A stretch of DNA of 14,246 bases from DASZGI01 sp035938995 (GTDB taxonomy: Bacteria > Actinomycetota > Actinomycetes > Streptomycetales > Catenulisporaceae). The position numbers were made by a program, and so were the translations under genes. Below the pieces are notes generated by a model. It did not search any database. It was given only the letters and a program-made list of their open reading frames with translations, and was not told the DNA's origin. The stretch spans positions 1 to 14,246 of the forward strand of contig NZ_DASZGI010000383.1 in the NCBI RefSeq assembly GCF_035938995.1, given 5' to 3'. The stretch's first letter is position 1. Each line of letters begins with the position of its first letter. Below are positions 1 to 6,258 of this stretch, in pieces.

Positions 1-507
1 CAGGCGCACCAAGGGTTGGCGCAGACGCTCGCCATCCTCGGCGCGGTCATGTTCTTCGTCTTCGGGATCAGCGCGGTGCGCTCGGCCACCAAGGAGATCC
101 TCAAGACCGTCCCGCATACGATCGACGACAACCGGAAGAACGGGCTGCGCTGGGTCTGCCTGCTCGTCGGCTATCTCGTGATCATCTTCGGCACCCTCGG
201 CGCGCTGAACGTCCCGATCGAGCGGCTGCTGGTCGGCGGCGCGGTCACCGGTGTGATCCTCGGCATCGCGGCCCAGCAGGCGCTCGGCAACATCTTCGCC
301 GGGCTGCTCCTGCTGATCACCCGGCCGTTCGCGATCGGCGACGAGGTCTCGCTGCGCTCCGGGCCGATGGGCGGCGTGCTGACCGGGCTGGTGGCGGACA
401 TGAACCTCAACTACGTCAAGATCGTCACCGACCGCGGCACGGTCCTGCTGCCGAACTCCTCGATCCTGACCGCGAGCGTCGGACCGGCCGGCGTATTCGA
501 CCGCTGA
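1..507 (+). CDS. MscS-family mechanosensitive channel, 5' end outside the window
   Basis: The frame is open from base 1, so the gene starts upstream; a TTG at 16 is the first start-like codon inside the window but has no reason to be the real one. The visible 169 codons hold two hydrophobic segments followed by the pore helix and beta domain of MscS channels. The signature is the Gly/Ala-rich helix GVILGIAAQQALGNIFAG (about residues 80-97 of the visible part), then RPFAIGDEV, where the helix passes into the beta domain. Such proteins sit in the inner membrane and release solutes on hypo-osmotic shock. The protein stops soon after the beta-domain motif VLLPNSSI and lacks the large C-terminal cage of E. 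coli MscS, as many short actinobacterial members do. It converges on cobC with a 71-bp gap. Family assignment is firm; the gating stimulus is unknown. Confidence 0.88.
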   Translation, partial: QAHQGLAQTLAILGAVMFFVFGISAVRSATKEILKTVPHTIDDNRKNGLRWVCLLVGYLVIIFGTLGALNVPIERLLVGGAVTGVILGIAAQQALGNIFAGLLLLITRPFAIGDEVSLRSGPMGGVLTGLVADMNLNYVKIVTDRGTVLLPNSSILTASVGPAGVFDR

Positions 508-519
508 CGAGGGCACAGC

Positions 520-547
520 GGCGGGCCGGCGTTGTTCGTCGCCCGCC
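520..547. terminator. possible hairpin between the convergent mscS and cobC genes
   Basis: A 7-bp perfect GC stem (GGCGGGC at 520-526 with GCCCGCC at 541-547) encloses a 14-nt loop in the short gap between two converging genes. There is no T-tract, so this is only a weak candidate for a bidirectional terminator. Confidence 0.25.
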
Positions 548-589
548 CCTCACCGCGGCCTTGCTCGTCGCCCGCCCTTCACCGCGGCC
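532..589. repeat. 29-bp tandem duplication across the cobC stop codon
   Basis: Bases 532-560 and 561-589 are two adjacent copies of one 29-bp unit that differ at only two positions (27/29 identical). The right copy contains the last codons and TGA stop of cobC (579-581). The left copy lies just beyond the gene, out of frame with it because 29 is not a multiple of three. It looks like a recent replication-slippage duplication of the gene end. Confidence 0.85.
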
Positions 590-1697
590 AGGCGGCAAGC
601 AGCGCGTCGGTCACGTCCGGCGCCCGGACGGCAATGCGCAGCCAGTCCGGGCCGAGGCCGGGGAACGTGTCGGCGCGCCGCACCGCGAACCCGCTCTCGC
701 GCAGCCGCAGCCTGATCTTGTCCGCGCCCGGCACGCGGACGAGCACGAACGGCGCGCGAGCGGCAGCCCTGGCCGGCAGCGAGACTCCTGGCACTGTGCT
801 CAGCCGGTCCTCCAGGTACAGGCGGTCGCGTTCTGCCTCGCGCGCCAGCCGCTCCGCCTCTTTGAGCGCATGCGGTTCGCTGCACGCCTCCGCCGCCGCG
901 AGCGCCGGGCTCGACACCGACCACAGCGGCTGGGCGGCGCGCAGCTGCTCGACCAGATCTTCCGGCCCCAGCACGTATCCAACGCGCAGCCCGGCAAGGC
1001 CCCACGTCTTCGTCAGGCTTCTGATGACCAGGAGCCCGGGCACGTCGGTCCCGCGGGCGAGCGACTCAGGCTCGCCGGGCACCGCGTCGACGAACGCCTC
1101 ATCCACTACCAGCGTCCGGCCTGGGCGGGCGAGCGCCACGAGCGTCTCGGCGGGATGCAGCACGGCTGTCGGGTTTGTGGGATTGCCGACGATGACAAGG
1201 TCCGCGGACGAGGGTATGGCCGCCGGGTCGAGCGCGAAGCCGTCTTCGGCGCGCAGCAGGATCCGGTCCACCCGCCGCCCCGCCGCGCGCAGAGCCGCCT
1301 CAGGCTCGGTGAACTGCGGGTGCACCACGACCGGACGCCGCGCCTCGATAGCGCGGGCTATCAGCACGAATGCCTCGGCTGCGCCGGAGGTCAGCAGCAC
1401 TTCGCGCGGGTCGCGACCGTGCCGCGCGGCGACGGCCTGCGTGGCCCGTCCGGCGTCCGGGTACGCGGCGAGGCCGGTGAGCGACGCCGCGATCCGGTCG
1501 AGCAGCCACTGCGGCGGCTGCGGCACCCGGACATTCACCGCCAGATCCACCAGCCCCGCCGCGGTCTCACGGTCGCCGTGGTGGGAGAGGTCGTAGCCGT
1601 CGTAGCCACCCTCGGACGGGACCTCGGGCGACGCGGGGGCACTGTCGGGATCAAGATGGTCGGGACCGGCGCTGTCGGGATCGGCATGGTCGGGCAT
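579..1697 (-). CDS. cobC: Rv2231c-like CobC: PLP aminotransferase-fold threonine-phosphate decarboxylase
   Basis: This is a fold-type I PLP enzyme (372 aa) of the histidinol-phosphate aminotransferase/CobD-CobC group. It is expected to decarboxylate L-threonine O-3-phosphate to (R)-1-amino-2-propanol phosphate, the linker of the cobalamin nucleotide loop. Visible marks are LVDLAVNVR near the N-terminus, the NPTNPT loop, VVDEAFVD (the Asp that contacts the PLP nitrogen), SLTKTWGLAGLR with the Schiff-base Lys230, and a C-terminal LRIAVR with the carboxylate-binding Arg. The chosen ATG at 1697 leaves 46 bp to the divergent cobD; a longer frame starting at 1790 would run into cobD and is unlikely. 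The first 30 residues are a low-complexity, Asp/Pro-rich tail with a repeated decapeptide, so the true start could be further downstream. The neighbours cobD and cobQ support the cobalamin role over histidine synthesis. Confidence 0.87.
   Translation of the reverse strand: MPDHADPDSAGPDHLDPDSAPASPEVPSEGGYDGYDLSHHGDRETAAGLVDLAVNVRVPQPPQWLLDRIAASLTGLAAYPDAGRATQAVAARHGRDPREVLLTSGAAEAFVLIARAIEARRPVVVHPQFTEPEAALRAAGRRVDRILLRAEDGFALDPAAIPSSADLVIVGNPTNPTAVLHPAETLVALARPGRTLVVDEAFVDAVPGEPESLARGTDVPGLLVIRSLTKTWGLAGLRVGYVLGPEDLVEQLRAAQPLWSVSSPALAAAEACSEPHALKEAERLAREAERDRLYLEDRLSTVPGVSLPARAAARAPFVLVRVPGADKIRLRLRESGFAVRRADTFPGLGPDWLRIAVRAPDVTDALLAAWPR
1642..1694. repeat. 30-bp-period direct repeat in the cobC N-terminal tail
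   Basis: Bases 1642-1664 and 1672-1694 match at 21 of 23 positions with a 30-bp period. On the minus strand they encode two consecutive decapeptides, PDHADPDSAG and PDHLDPDSAP. The period is a multiple of three, so copy number can change without breaking the cobC frame. Confidence 0.8.
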
Positions 1698-1703
1698 CGG
1701 GCC

Positions 1704-1709
1704 ATTGTG
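1704..1709 (-). promoter_or_regulatory. candidate -10 box for a leaderless cobC transcript
   Basis: On the minus strand, CACAAT is followed by six bases and then the cobC ATG (1697). This places the expected transcription start on the A of ATG. The hexamer matches TATAAT at four positions; no clear -35 box is seen. Confidence 0.4.
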
Positions 1710-1731
1710 CCCCGCGCGGACCAACGGCCGG

Positions 1732-1737
1732 TATGGT
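1732..1737 (+). promoter_or_regulatory. candidate -10 box for a leaderless cobD transcript
   Basis: TATGGT fits the actinobacterial TANNNT -10 pattern and is followed by exactly six bases before the GTG at 1744, the arrangement expected for a leaderless mRNA. There is no Shine-Dalgarno sequence before this GTG. This spacing is the main reason for choosing 1744 over the in-frame TTG at 1705. Confidence 0.5.
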
Positions 1738-1743
1738 GCTGGC

Positions 1744-2727
1744 GTGCGGACGAGATCTTCAGGGGCCGTTCTGGCCGCCGGACTGGCCACCGGATTCGTC
1801 GCGGACCTGGTGCTCGCGGACCCCGAGCGGGGGCACCCGGTCGCCGTCTTCGGCCGCGCCGCGGAACGCCTCGAAGGCGCGCTCTACGCCGATTCCCGCT
1901 CGCGTGGTGCGATTCACACCGCCCTGTGCGTCGGAAGCGCCGCGGCCGTCGGAACCGCGATCTCGCACCGCAACACTCCGCCGCTCGCCGCATACCTTGC
2001 GACCGCTGCCGCGACGTGGTGCGTGTTGGGGGCGGCCTCGCTGCGCCGCGAGGCCGCGGCCATCGGGGATCTACTCGAGAACGGCGATCTGGAGGCGGCG
2101 CGCGAGCGGCTGCCGAGGCTGTGCGGGCGGGACCACCGCGGACTGTCTGAGGGCGAAGTCGCGCGCGCGGTCGTCGAGTCGGTCGCGGAGAACACCTCGG
2201 ACGCCGTGGTCGCGCCGCTGTTCTGGGGAGCGGTAGCCGGGGTGCCGGGGCTGCTCGCGTATCGGGCCGCGAACACGCTCGACGCGATGGTCGGCCACAA
2301 GTCCGAGCGCTACCTCAAGTTCGGCTGGTCGGCGGCGCGGCTGGACGACGCGATGAACCTGGTCCCGGCGCGGCTGACCGGACTGCTGACCGTGGCGATG
2401 GCACCGAAGGTGGGCGGCTCGCGGCAGGAGGCCTGGCGTGCCCTGCGCTTCGACGGCGCAAAGCATCCGAGCCCGAACGCGGGACGCTGCGAGGCCGCCG
2501 CGGCCGGCGCGCTCGGACTGCGGCTCGGCGGGACGAATTCGTACGCGTCAAGGATCGAACACCGGCCCTACCTGGGGGTCGGCCGCTCACCGCGCGGGTT
2601 CGACGTAGCGCGTGCCAACCGCCTGTCCGCGGCGGTATCCGGCGGCGCGGCCGGGGTGCTGGTCGGCGGCGCGTTGGCGAGCAGACTCCTGATGTCTGCG
2701 GCGCTGCGGCGGCGGCACCGTGCCTAG
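1744..2727 (+). CDS. cobD: adenosylcobinamide-phosphate synthase CobD/CbiB
   Basis: This integral membrane enzyme joins aminopropanol (phosphate) to adenosylcobyric acid to give adenosylcobinamide (phosphate). All the family landmarks are present in order: DPERGHPVAVFG near residue 20, SVAENTSDAVVAPLFWG, YRAANTLDAMVGHKSERY, AARLDDAMNLVPARLTG, and HPSPNAGRCEAAAAGALG followed by LRLGG. Several hydrophobic segments fit membrane location. At 327 aa the protein has normal family length. A GTG start at 1744 is chosen because it places a TATGGT hexamer at leaderless spacing and the conserved domain begins directly after it; an upstream TTG at 1705 would only add 13 atypical residues. The stop overlaps the start of cobQ by 8 bp, implying translational coupling, and the CobC enzyme that supplies its substrate is encoded divergently next door. 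Confidence 0.95.
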   Translation: MRTRSSGAVLAAGLATGFVADLVLADPERGHPVAVFGRAAERLEGALYADSRSRGAIHTALCVGSAAAVGTAISHRNTPPLAAYLATAAATWCVLGAASLRREAAAIGDLLENGDLEAARERLPRLCGRDHRGLSEGEVARAVVESVAENTSDAVVAPLFWGAVAGVPGLLAYRAANTLDAMVGHKSERYLKFGWSAARLDDAMNLVPARLTGLLTVAMAPKVGGSRQEAWRALRFDGAKHPSPNAGRCEAAAAGALGLRLGGTNSYASRIEHRPYLGVGRSPRGFDVARANRLSAAVSGGAAGVLVGGALASRLLMSAALRRRHRA

Positions 2728-4273
2728 CGGCGCGCTGCTCATCGCAGGCACGACCTCGGACGCGGGAAAGAGCGTGGTCGCCGCCGCGCTGTGCCGATGG
2801 CTGGCCCGGCAGGGAGTACGCGTCGCCCCGTTCAAGGCACAGAACATGTCCAATAACTCAGCCGTCTGCGTCGACCCCGTGACCGGGCAGGGCGCGGAAA
2901 TCGGCCGAGCCCAGGCGATGCAGGCCGCGGCAGCCGGCGTGCACCCGGAGCCTGCGATGAACCCGGTGCTGCTCAAGCCCGGTGGCGACCGGTCGAGCCA
3001 GGTCGTGGTGCTCGGCCGGGCGATGGCGCAGGCGGACGCGCAGTCGTATCAGAGCCTGAAGAAACAGCTCCTCGGCACCGTGCTCGACGCCTTCGACGAC
3101 CTGCGCTCCCGCTACGACGTCGTGGTCTGCGAAGGGGCCGGATCGCCGACCGAGATCAACCTGCGCGACGGCGACCTGGCCAACCTCGGGCTGGCCCGGG
3201 CACGGCGGCTGGCCACGGTGGTCGTCGGCGACATCGACCGGGGCGGAGTCTTCGCGGCCTTCCACGGCACGGTCGCGCTCCTCGACGCCGCCGACCAGGC
3301 ATTGATATCAGGATTCATCGTCAACCGGTTCCGCGGCGATCCGGCGCTGCTCTCCCCCGGCCTCAGGATGATCGAGGGCCACACCGGGCGACCGGTGCTG
3401 GGCGTGCTGCCGTATCTGCGCGACATCTGGCTGGACGCGGAGGACTCGCTCACCCTCGAGGCGCGGCCCGGCACGCTCGGCCGCCGCGCCCCAGCCGGCC
3501 GAGAACCACTCGCGGTCACCGTGGTACAGCTGCCGCGGGTGTCCAACTTCACCGACGTGGACGCCCTGATGCTCGAGCCGGGCGTCGAGGTCTCCTTCAC
3601 TACGGGCCCGCGCGGCATCGCAGACGCCGATCTCGTGGTGCTGCCCGGCACTAAAGCAACCGTGGGCGACCTGGAATGGCTGCGCGACCGGGGCATCGCC
3701 GACGCGCTCGCGCGCCGGGTCGCGGCGGACGGGCCGGTGTTCGGGATCTGCGGCGGCTACCAGATGTTGGGCGAGACGATCGACGATCAGGTAGAGAGTC
3801 GCGGCGGCCTGGTCAAAGGGCTCGGACTGCTTCCGGTGGCCACACGCTTCGTCGAGACCAAGACGCTCGCCCGCCCGGTCGGCACGGCCCTCGGCGCGAC
3901 CGTCACGACGGCGTACGAGATCCATCACGGCCAGGTGCGGGTGCACGGCGGCGATCCGCTCTTCACGGAGGATGGCGACGGCGCCGCGTTGGACGGATGC
4001 GTCTCGGGCCCGGTGATCGGCACGCTGTGGCACGGCACGGTGGAATCGGACGGATTCCGCAGGGCGCTGCTGGCCTGGGTCGCGCGCCGGACGGGCCGGG
4101 CATTCACCGCCGATCCCACGACGAACTTCGCCGCCGCGCGGGAGGCACAGTACGACCGCCTCGCAGACGCCTTGGCCGAGCATGTCGACACCGGCGCCCT
4201 GCTGCGACTGATCGAAGACGGACCGACGCCGGGACTCAGGCTCCTTCCGCCGGGCGCGACCGCAGGCTCCTGA
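2720..4273 (+). CDS. cobQ: cobyric acid synthase CobQ/CbiP (glutamine-hydrolysing amidase)
   Basis: CobQ amidates four peripheral carboxylates (b, d, e and g) of adenosylcobyrinic acid a,c-diamide, using glutamine and ATP, and yields adenosylcobyric acid. The N-terminal half is a dethiobiotin-synthetase-like ATPase with the P-loop GTTSDAGKS (about residues 9-17) and FKAQNMSNNSAV. The C-terminal half is a class I glutamine amidotransferase domain with the nucleophile in FGICGGYQML (Cys344), YEIHHGQV (His402/403) and GTLWHG (His438). At 517 aa it is full length. It starts at GTG 2720, inside the last codons of cobD, so the two genes are translated from one message. Its product is the direct substrate of CobD. 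No defect is visible. Confidence 0.96.
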   Translation: MPSGALLIAGTTSDAGKSVVAAALCRWLARQGVRVAPFKAQNMSNNSAVCVDPVTGQGAEIGRAQAMQAAAAGVHPEPAMNPVLLKPGGDRSSQVVVLGRAMAQADAQSYQSLKKQLLGTVLDAFDDLRSRYDVVVCEGAGSPTEINLRDGDLANLGLARARRLATVVVGDIDRGGVFAAFHGTVALLDAADQALISGFIVNRFRGDPALLSPGLRMIEGHTGRPVLGVLPYLRDIWLDAEDSLTLEARPGTLGRRAPAGREPLAVTVVQLPRVSNFTDVDALMLEPGVEVSFTTGPRGIADADLVVLPGTKATVGDLEWLRDRGIADALARRVAADGPVFGICGGYQMLGETIDDQVESRGGLVKGLGLLPVATRFVETKTLARPVGTALGATVTTAYEIHHGQVRVHGGDPLFTEDGDGAALDGCVSGPVIGTLWHGTVESDGFRRALLAWVARRTGRAFTADPTTNFAAAREAQYDRLADALAEHVDTGALLRLIEDGPTPGLRLLPPGATAGS

Positions 4274-4275
4274 CC

Positions 4276-4290
4276 TCCGCGCGGCGCGGA
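4276..4290 (+). terminator. GC palindrome just after the cobQ stop, possible terminator
   Basis: TCCGCGCGGCGCGGA is a perfect inverted repeat (7+7 around one base) two bases after the TGA of cobQ. It would fold as a 5-bp stem with a 5-nt loop. No T-tract follows, which is common in actinobacteria, so termination is plausible but unproven. Confidence 0.35.
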
Positions 4291-4355
4291 CTGCCCGGCG
4301 GACCCTAGCGGCGGCGACTACGTCGTGATAGTCAACAGTGACGCCCCGGAACCGC

Positions 4356-4373
4356 CGGAGTCGGGCGACTCCG
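4356..4373. terminator. second hairpin downstream of cobQ
   Basis: CGGAGTC, a GGGC loop and GACTCCG form a 7-bp perfect stem with a tetraloop, about 80 bp past the cobQ stop. It is the best-formed hairpin in the 257-bp gap 4274-4530. There is no T-tract. It could end the cobD-cobQ transcript. Confidence 0.4.
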
Positions 4374-4473
4374 CGGCGCCGGCAAGACGCCGCCGACCCT
4401 TGCAACCGAGAGGCATACCCGACCGTCCCTGTGGATGATTCGGCCAGGCCGGACGACCTGTACGCGGGTGTGA

Positions 4474-4479
4474 TACGGT
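4474..4479 (+). promoter_or_regulatory. candidate -10 box for the D-Ala-D-Ala carboxypeptidase gene
   Basis: TACGGT, preceded by TGTGA, fits TANNNT with an extended -10 look, about 50 bp before the ATG at 4531. No convincing -35 hexamer was found. Apart from the two hairpins and this box, I see nothing recognisable in 4274-4530. Confidence 0.3.
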
Positions 4480-4523
4480 CGGCGATCCTGCTCGGGCAAG
4501 GGAATATTCATAGGTGGAGGCCC

Positions 4524-4530
4524 GGAGAGG
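4524..4530 (+). promoter_or_regulatory. ribosome binding site of the carboxypeptidase gene
   Basis: GGAGAGG directly abuts the ATG at 4531, and a second purine run, GGTGGAGG (4513-4520), ends 10 bases before it. Either can pair with the 16S rRNA tail. Together they support the ATG at 4531 as the start. Confidence 0.5.
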
Positions 4531-6258
4531 ATGCGTAGCCGCGCCGACGACTACGACGAGCACACCGACGCGCAAGACCGCGAGCGGGAGCGAGAGCGAG
4601 AGAATGAGCAAGAGGACACCGGCGAGGAGCCCCGCGGCGTAGACGCGAGCCGTGACGGCGACACCGACGCTGGCACTGATCGCGCGGAAGGTGAAGAGGA
4701 CGGCGCCGGCAGCGGCGCCACCGCCGAGGACGACGACGAGCCTCTCGGTGCCGAGCGCGATGAGCGCCGCGATGACGATGACGACGTCGACCACGCGGAC
4801 CTCGACGAGCGCACCGAACCGGAGAGCCCTGAACCGGAGAGCATCGACTCCGACGAGCAACCAGCCGAGCAGGACGAGCGCGAACCGGCCCCCGACCAGC
4901 TCGCGCCGGACCCTGCCGCGACAACCCGGCCGCGCCGCCGTCGGCTCACCCAGCAGCTGATCGCCGGCGCCGCAACTCTAAGCCTGATCATCGCCGTGTG
5001 GGCGGCGGTGAGCGGCTCCGGCCCGCACAACGTCGTCTCCATCGCCGACTCGACCTCCCCGAGCCCGGCGGTCCACACCACGGCGCCGCCGGCGCCCAAG
5101 ACGCTCGCCCAGACGATCGCCTCGACCTTCACCCTCCCCGGCGGCTCTCCCGCACTCGCCTGGCCTGCGCGCGGCCAAGCCGCCGTGGACGTGGTCGGCA
5201 TGGGCTCGCTCGGTACCTATGGCAGCACCGACACACCCGTCCCGATCGCCAGCGTGACCAAGACGATGGTGGCGTACGTGATCCTCACCGACCATCCGCT
5301 CGCCGCCGACGAGTCCGGGCCGACCATCGTCATCACAGCCGCTGAGGCCGCCGCGTACGCCGCCGAACGGGCGCTGGGTCAGTCACTCGTCATGGTGAAA
5401 CCCGGTGAGGGGCTGACCGAGCGTCAGGCCCTCGAAGCCCTCATGCTCGCCTCCGCCGACAACGTCGCGCAGATCCTCGCCCGCTGGGATGCTGGGTCGG
5501 TGTCCGCGTTCGTGAGCAGGATGAACGAGACCGCCCACCGGCTCGGGATGTCGCACACCAAGTACACCGACCCGTCCGGCTACGCGCCGTCGACCGTGTC
5601 CACCGCCACCGACCAGGTGACCCTCGGCGAGGCGGCCATCGAGATGTCCACCCTCAGCCAGATCGTCGGCGAGCGCTGGGCCACCGTGCCAGTCCAGGGC
5701 ACCATCGGCAACTACAACACGCTGCTCGGCCAAAACGGCGTCGACGGCATCAAAACCGGGTCCACCGACCAGGCCGGCGGCTGCCTGCTCTTCTCCGCGA
5801 CATTCACCGTCGGCGGCCGGAGCGAGACGGTCATCGGCGCCGTGCTCGGCCAATACCTCGGCTCCGGAAGCGGATTCCTGGACAACACCATGTACGTCGC
5901 GCGCCGGCTCATCACGAGCGCGCAGGCCGCCGTGGTCTCCTCGACGATCGCGGTGCCCGGGAGGCAGGTCGCCGTGATCCGGCAGGCCGGGGCGGCGGAC
6001 GTCCCGCTGGGCGTCACCTCGGCCGTCACCGTGGTCGGCTTGGCCGGGACGACGTATCAGGTCTCGGTTTCCGGCGACCCGTCCGCCGCCACCCTGACGG
6101 TGACCGCATCGGGCGGCTCGTTGGTGATCACGAGCTCGCCGCTGACACAGATATCGTCGGCCGCTCCGAAGCGTCCAGGCCCGACATCGGACGCACACCT
6201 CTCCGCTCCTGACCCCTTCTCGACGCGCTCCTCAACCCCGGACGCCGGACCGGTCTGA
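4531..6258 (+). CDS. membrane-anchored S11 D-Ala-D-Ala carboxypeptidase with acidic cytoplasmic arm
   Basis: This is a serine-type peptidase of the low-molecular-weight PBP family (575 aa) that trims the terminal D-Ala of peptidoglycan stem peptides. Residues 1-135 are extremely rich in Asp, Glu and Arg, with an RERERERE run and no recognised domain. A basic stretch (RPRRRR) precedes one TM helix at about 143-163, which predicts a type II anchor with the acidic arm inside and the enzyme outside. Catalytic motifs are SVTK (Ser241, Lys244), a second motif SADN (Ser308-Asn311) and KTG (408-410). The second motif would be SAN in the textbook form; here its third position is Asp310. After the catalytic domain comes a beta-rich region and then a Ser/Pro-rich tail from about residue 545. 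The last 202 bp overlap the MFS gene on the other strand. The substrate is inferred from the family. Confidence 0.88.
   Translation: MRSRADDYDEHTDAQDRERERERENEQEDTGEEPRGVDASRDGDTDAGTDRAEGEEDGAGSGATAEDDDEPLGAERDERRDDDDDVDHADLDERTEPESPEPESIDSDEQPAEQDEREPAPDQLAPDPAATTRPRRRRLTQQLIAGAATLSLIIAVWAAVSGSGPHNVVSIADSTSPSPAVHTTAPPAPKTLAQTIASTFTLPGGSPALAWPARGQAAVDVVGMGSLGTYGSTDTPVPIASVTKTMVAYVILTDHPLAADESGPTIVITAAEAAAYAAERALGQSLVMVKPGEGLTERQALEALMLASADNVAQILARWDAGSVSAFVSRMNETAHRLGMSHTKYTDPSGYAPSTVSTATDQVTLGEAAIEMSTLSQIVGERWATVPVQGTIGNYNTLLGQNGVDGIKTGSTDQAGGCLLFSATFTVGGRSETVIGAVLGQYLGSGSGFLDNTMYVARRLITSAQAAVVSSTIAVPGRQVAVIRQAGAADVPLGVTSAVTVVGLAGTTYQVSVSGDPSAATLTVTASGGSLVITSSPLTQISSAAPKRPGPTSDAHLSAPDPFSTRSSTPDAGPV
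4573..4606 (+). repeat. GAGCGA/GAGCGG hexamer-like simple repeat
   Basis: A short run of imperfect GAGCGN-type units encodes the Arg-Glu stretch (RERERERE) of the cytoplasmic arm of the carboxypeptidase. A further duplication of GAACCGGAGAGC occurs at 4816-4827 and 4831-4842. Both suggest that this arm grows by slippage. Confidence 0.6.

Noticed and set aside
579..1697. Annotating the aminotransferase as histidinol-phosphate aminotransferase HisC
   Set aside because: The fold is shared, but the gene adjoins cobD and cobQ, matches the Rv2231c-type beginning LVDLAVNVR, and no his genes are present.
1698..1743. Cobalamin riboswitch upstream of the cob genes
   Set aside because: Only 46 bp separate the divergent starts and no B12-box-like sequence is seen there; 4274-4530 also lacks one.
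561..2150. A 529-codon open frame on the plus strand over cobC and into cobD
   Set aside because: It is the antisense shadow of cobC, with Arg/Gly/Pro-rich composition and no domain, caused by the high GC bias.
4338..4538. Small open frame (66 codons) in the gap before the carboxypeptidase gene
   Set aside because: It has a GTG start without a ribosome site, contains the hairpin at 4356-4373, has unusual composition and overlaps the real start at 4531; I cannot support it as a gene.
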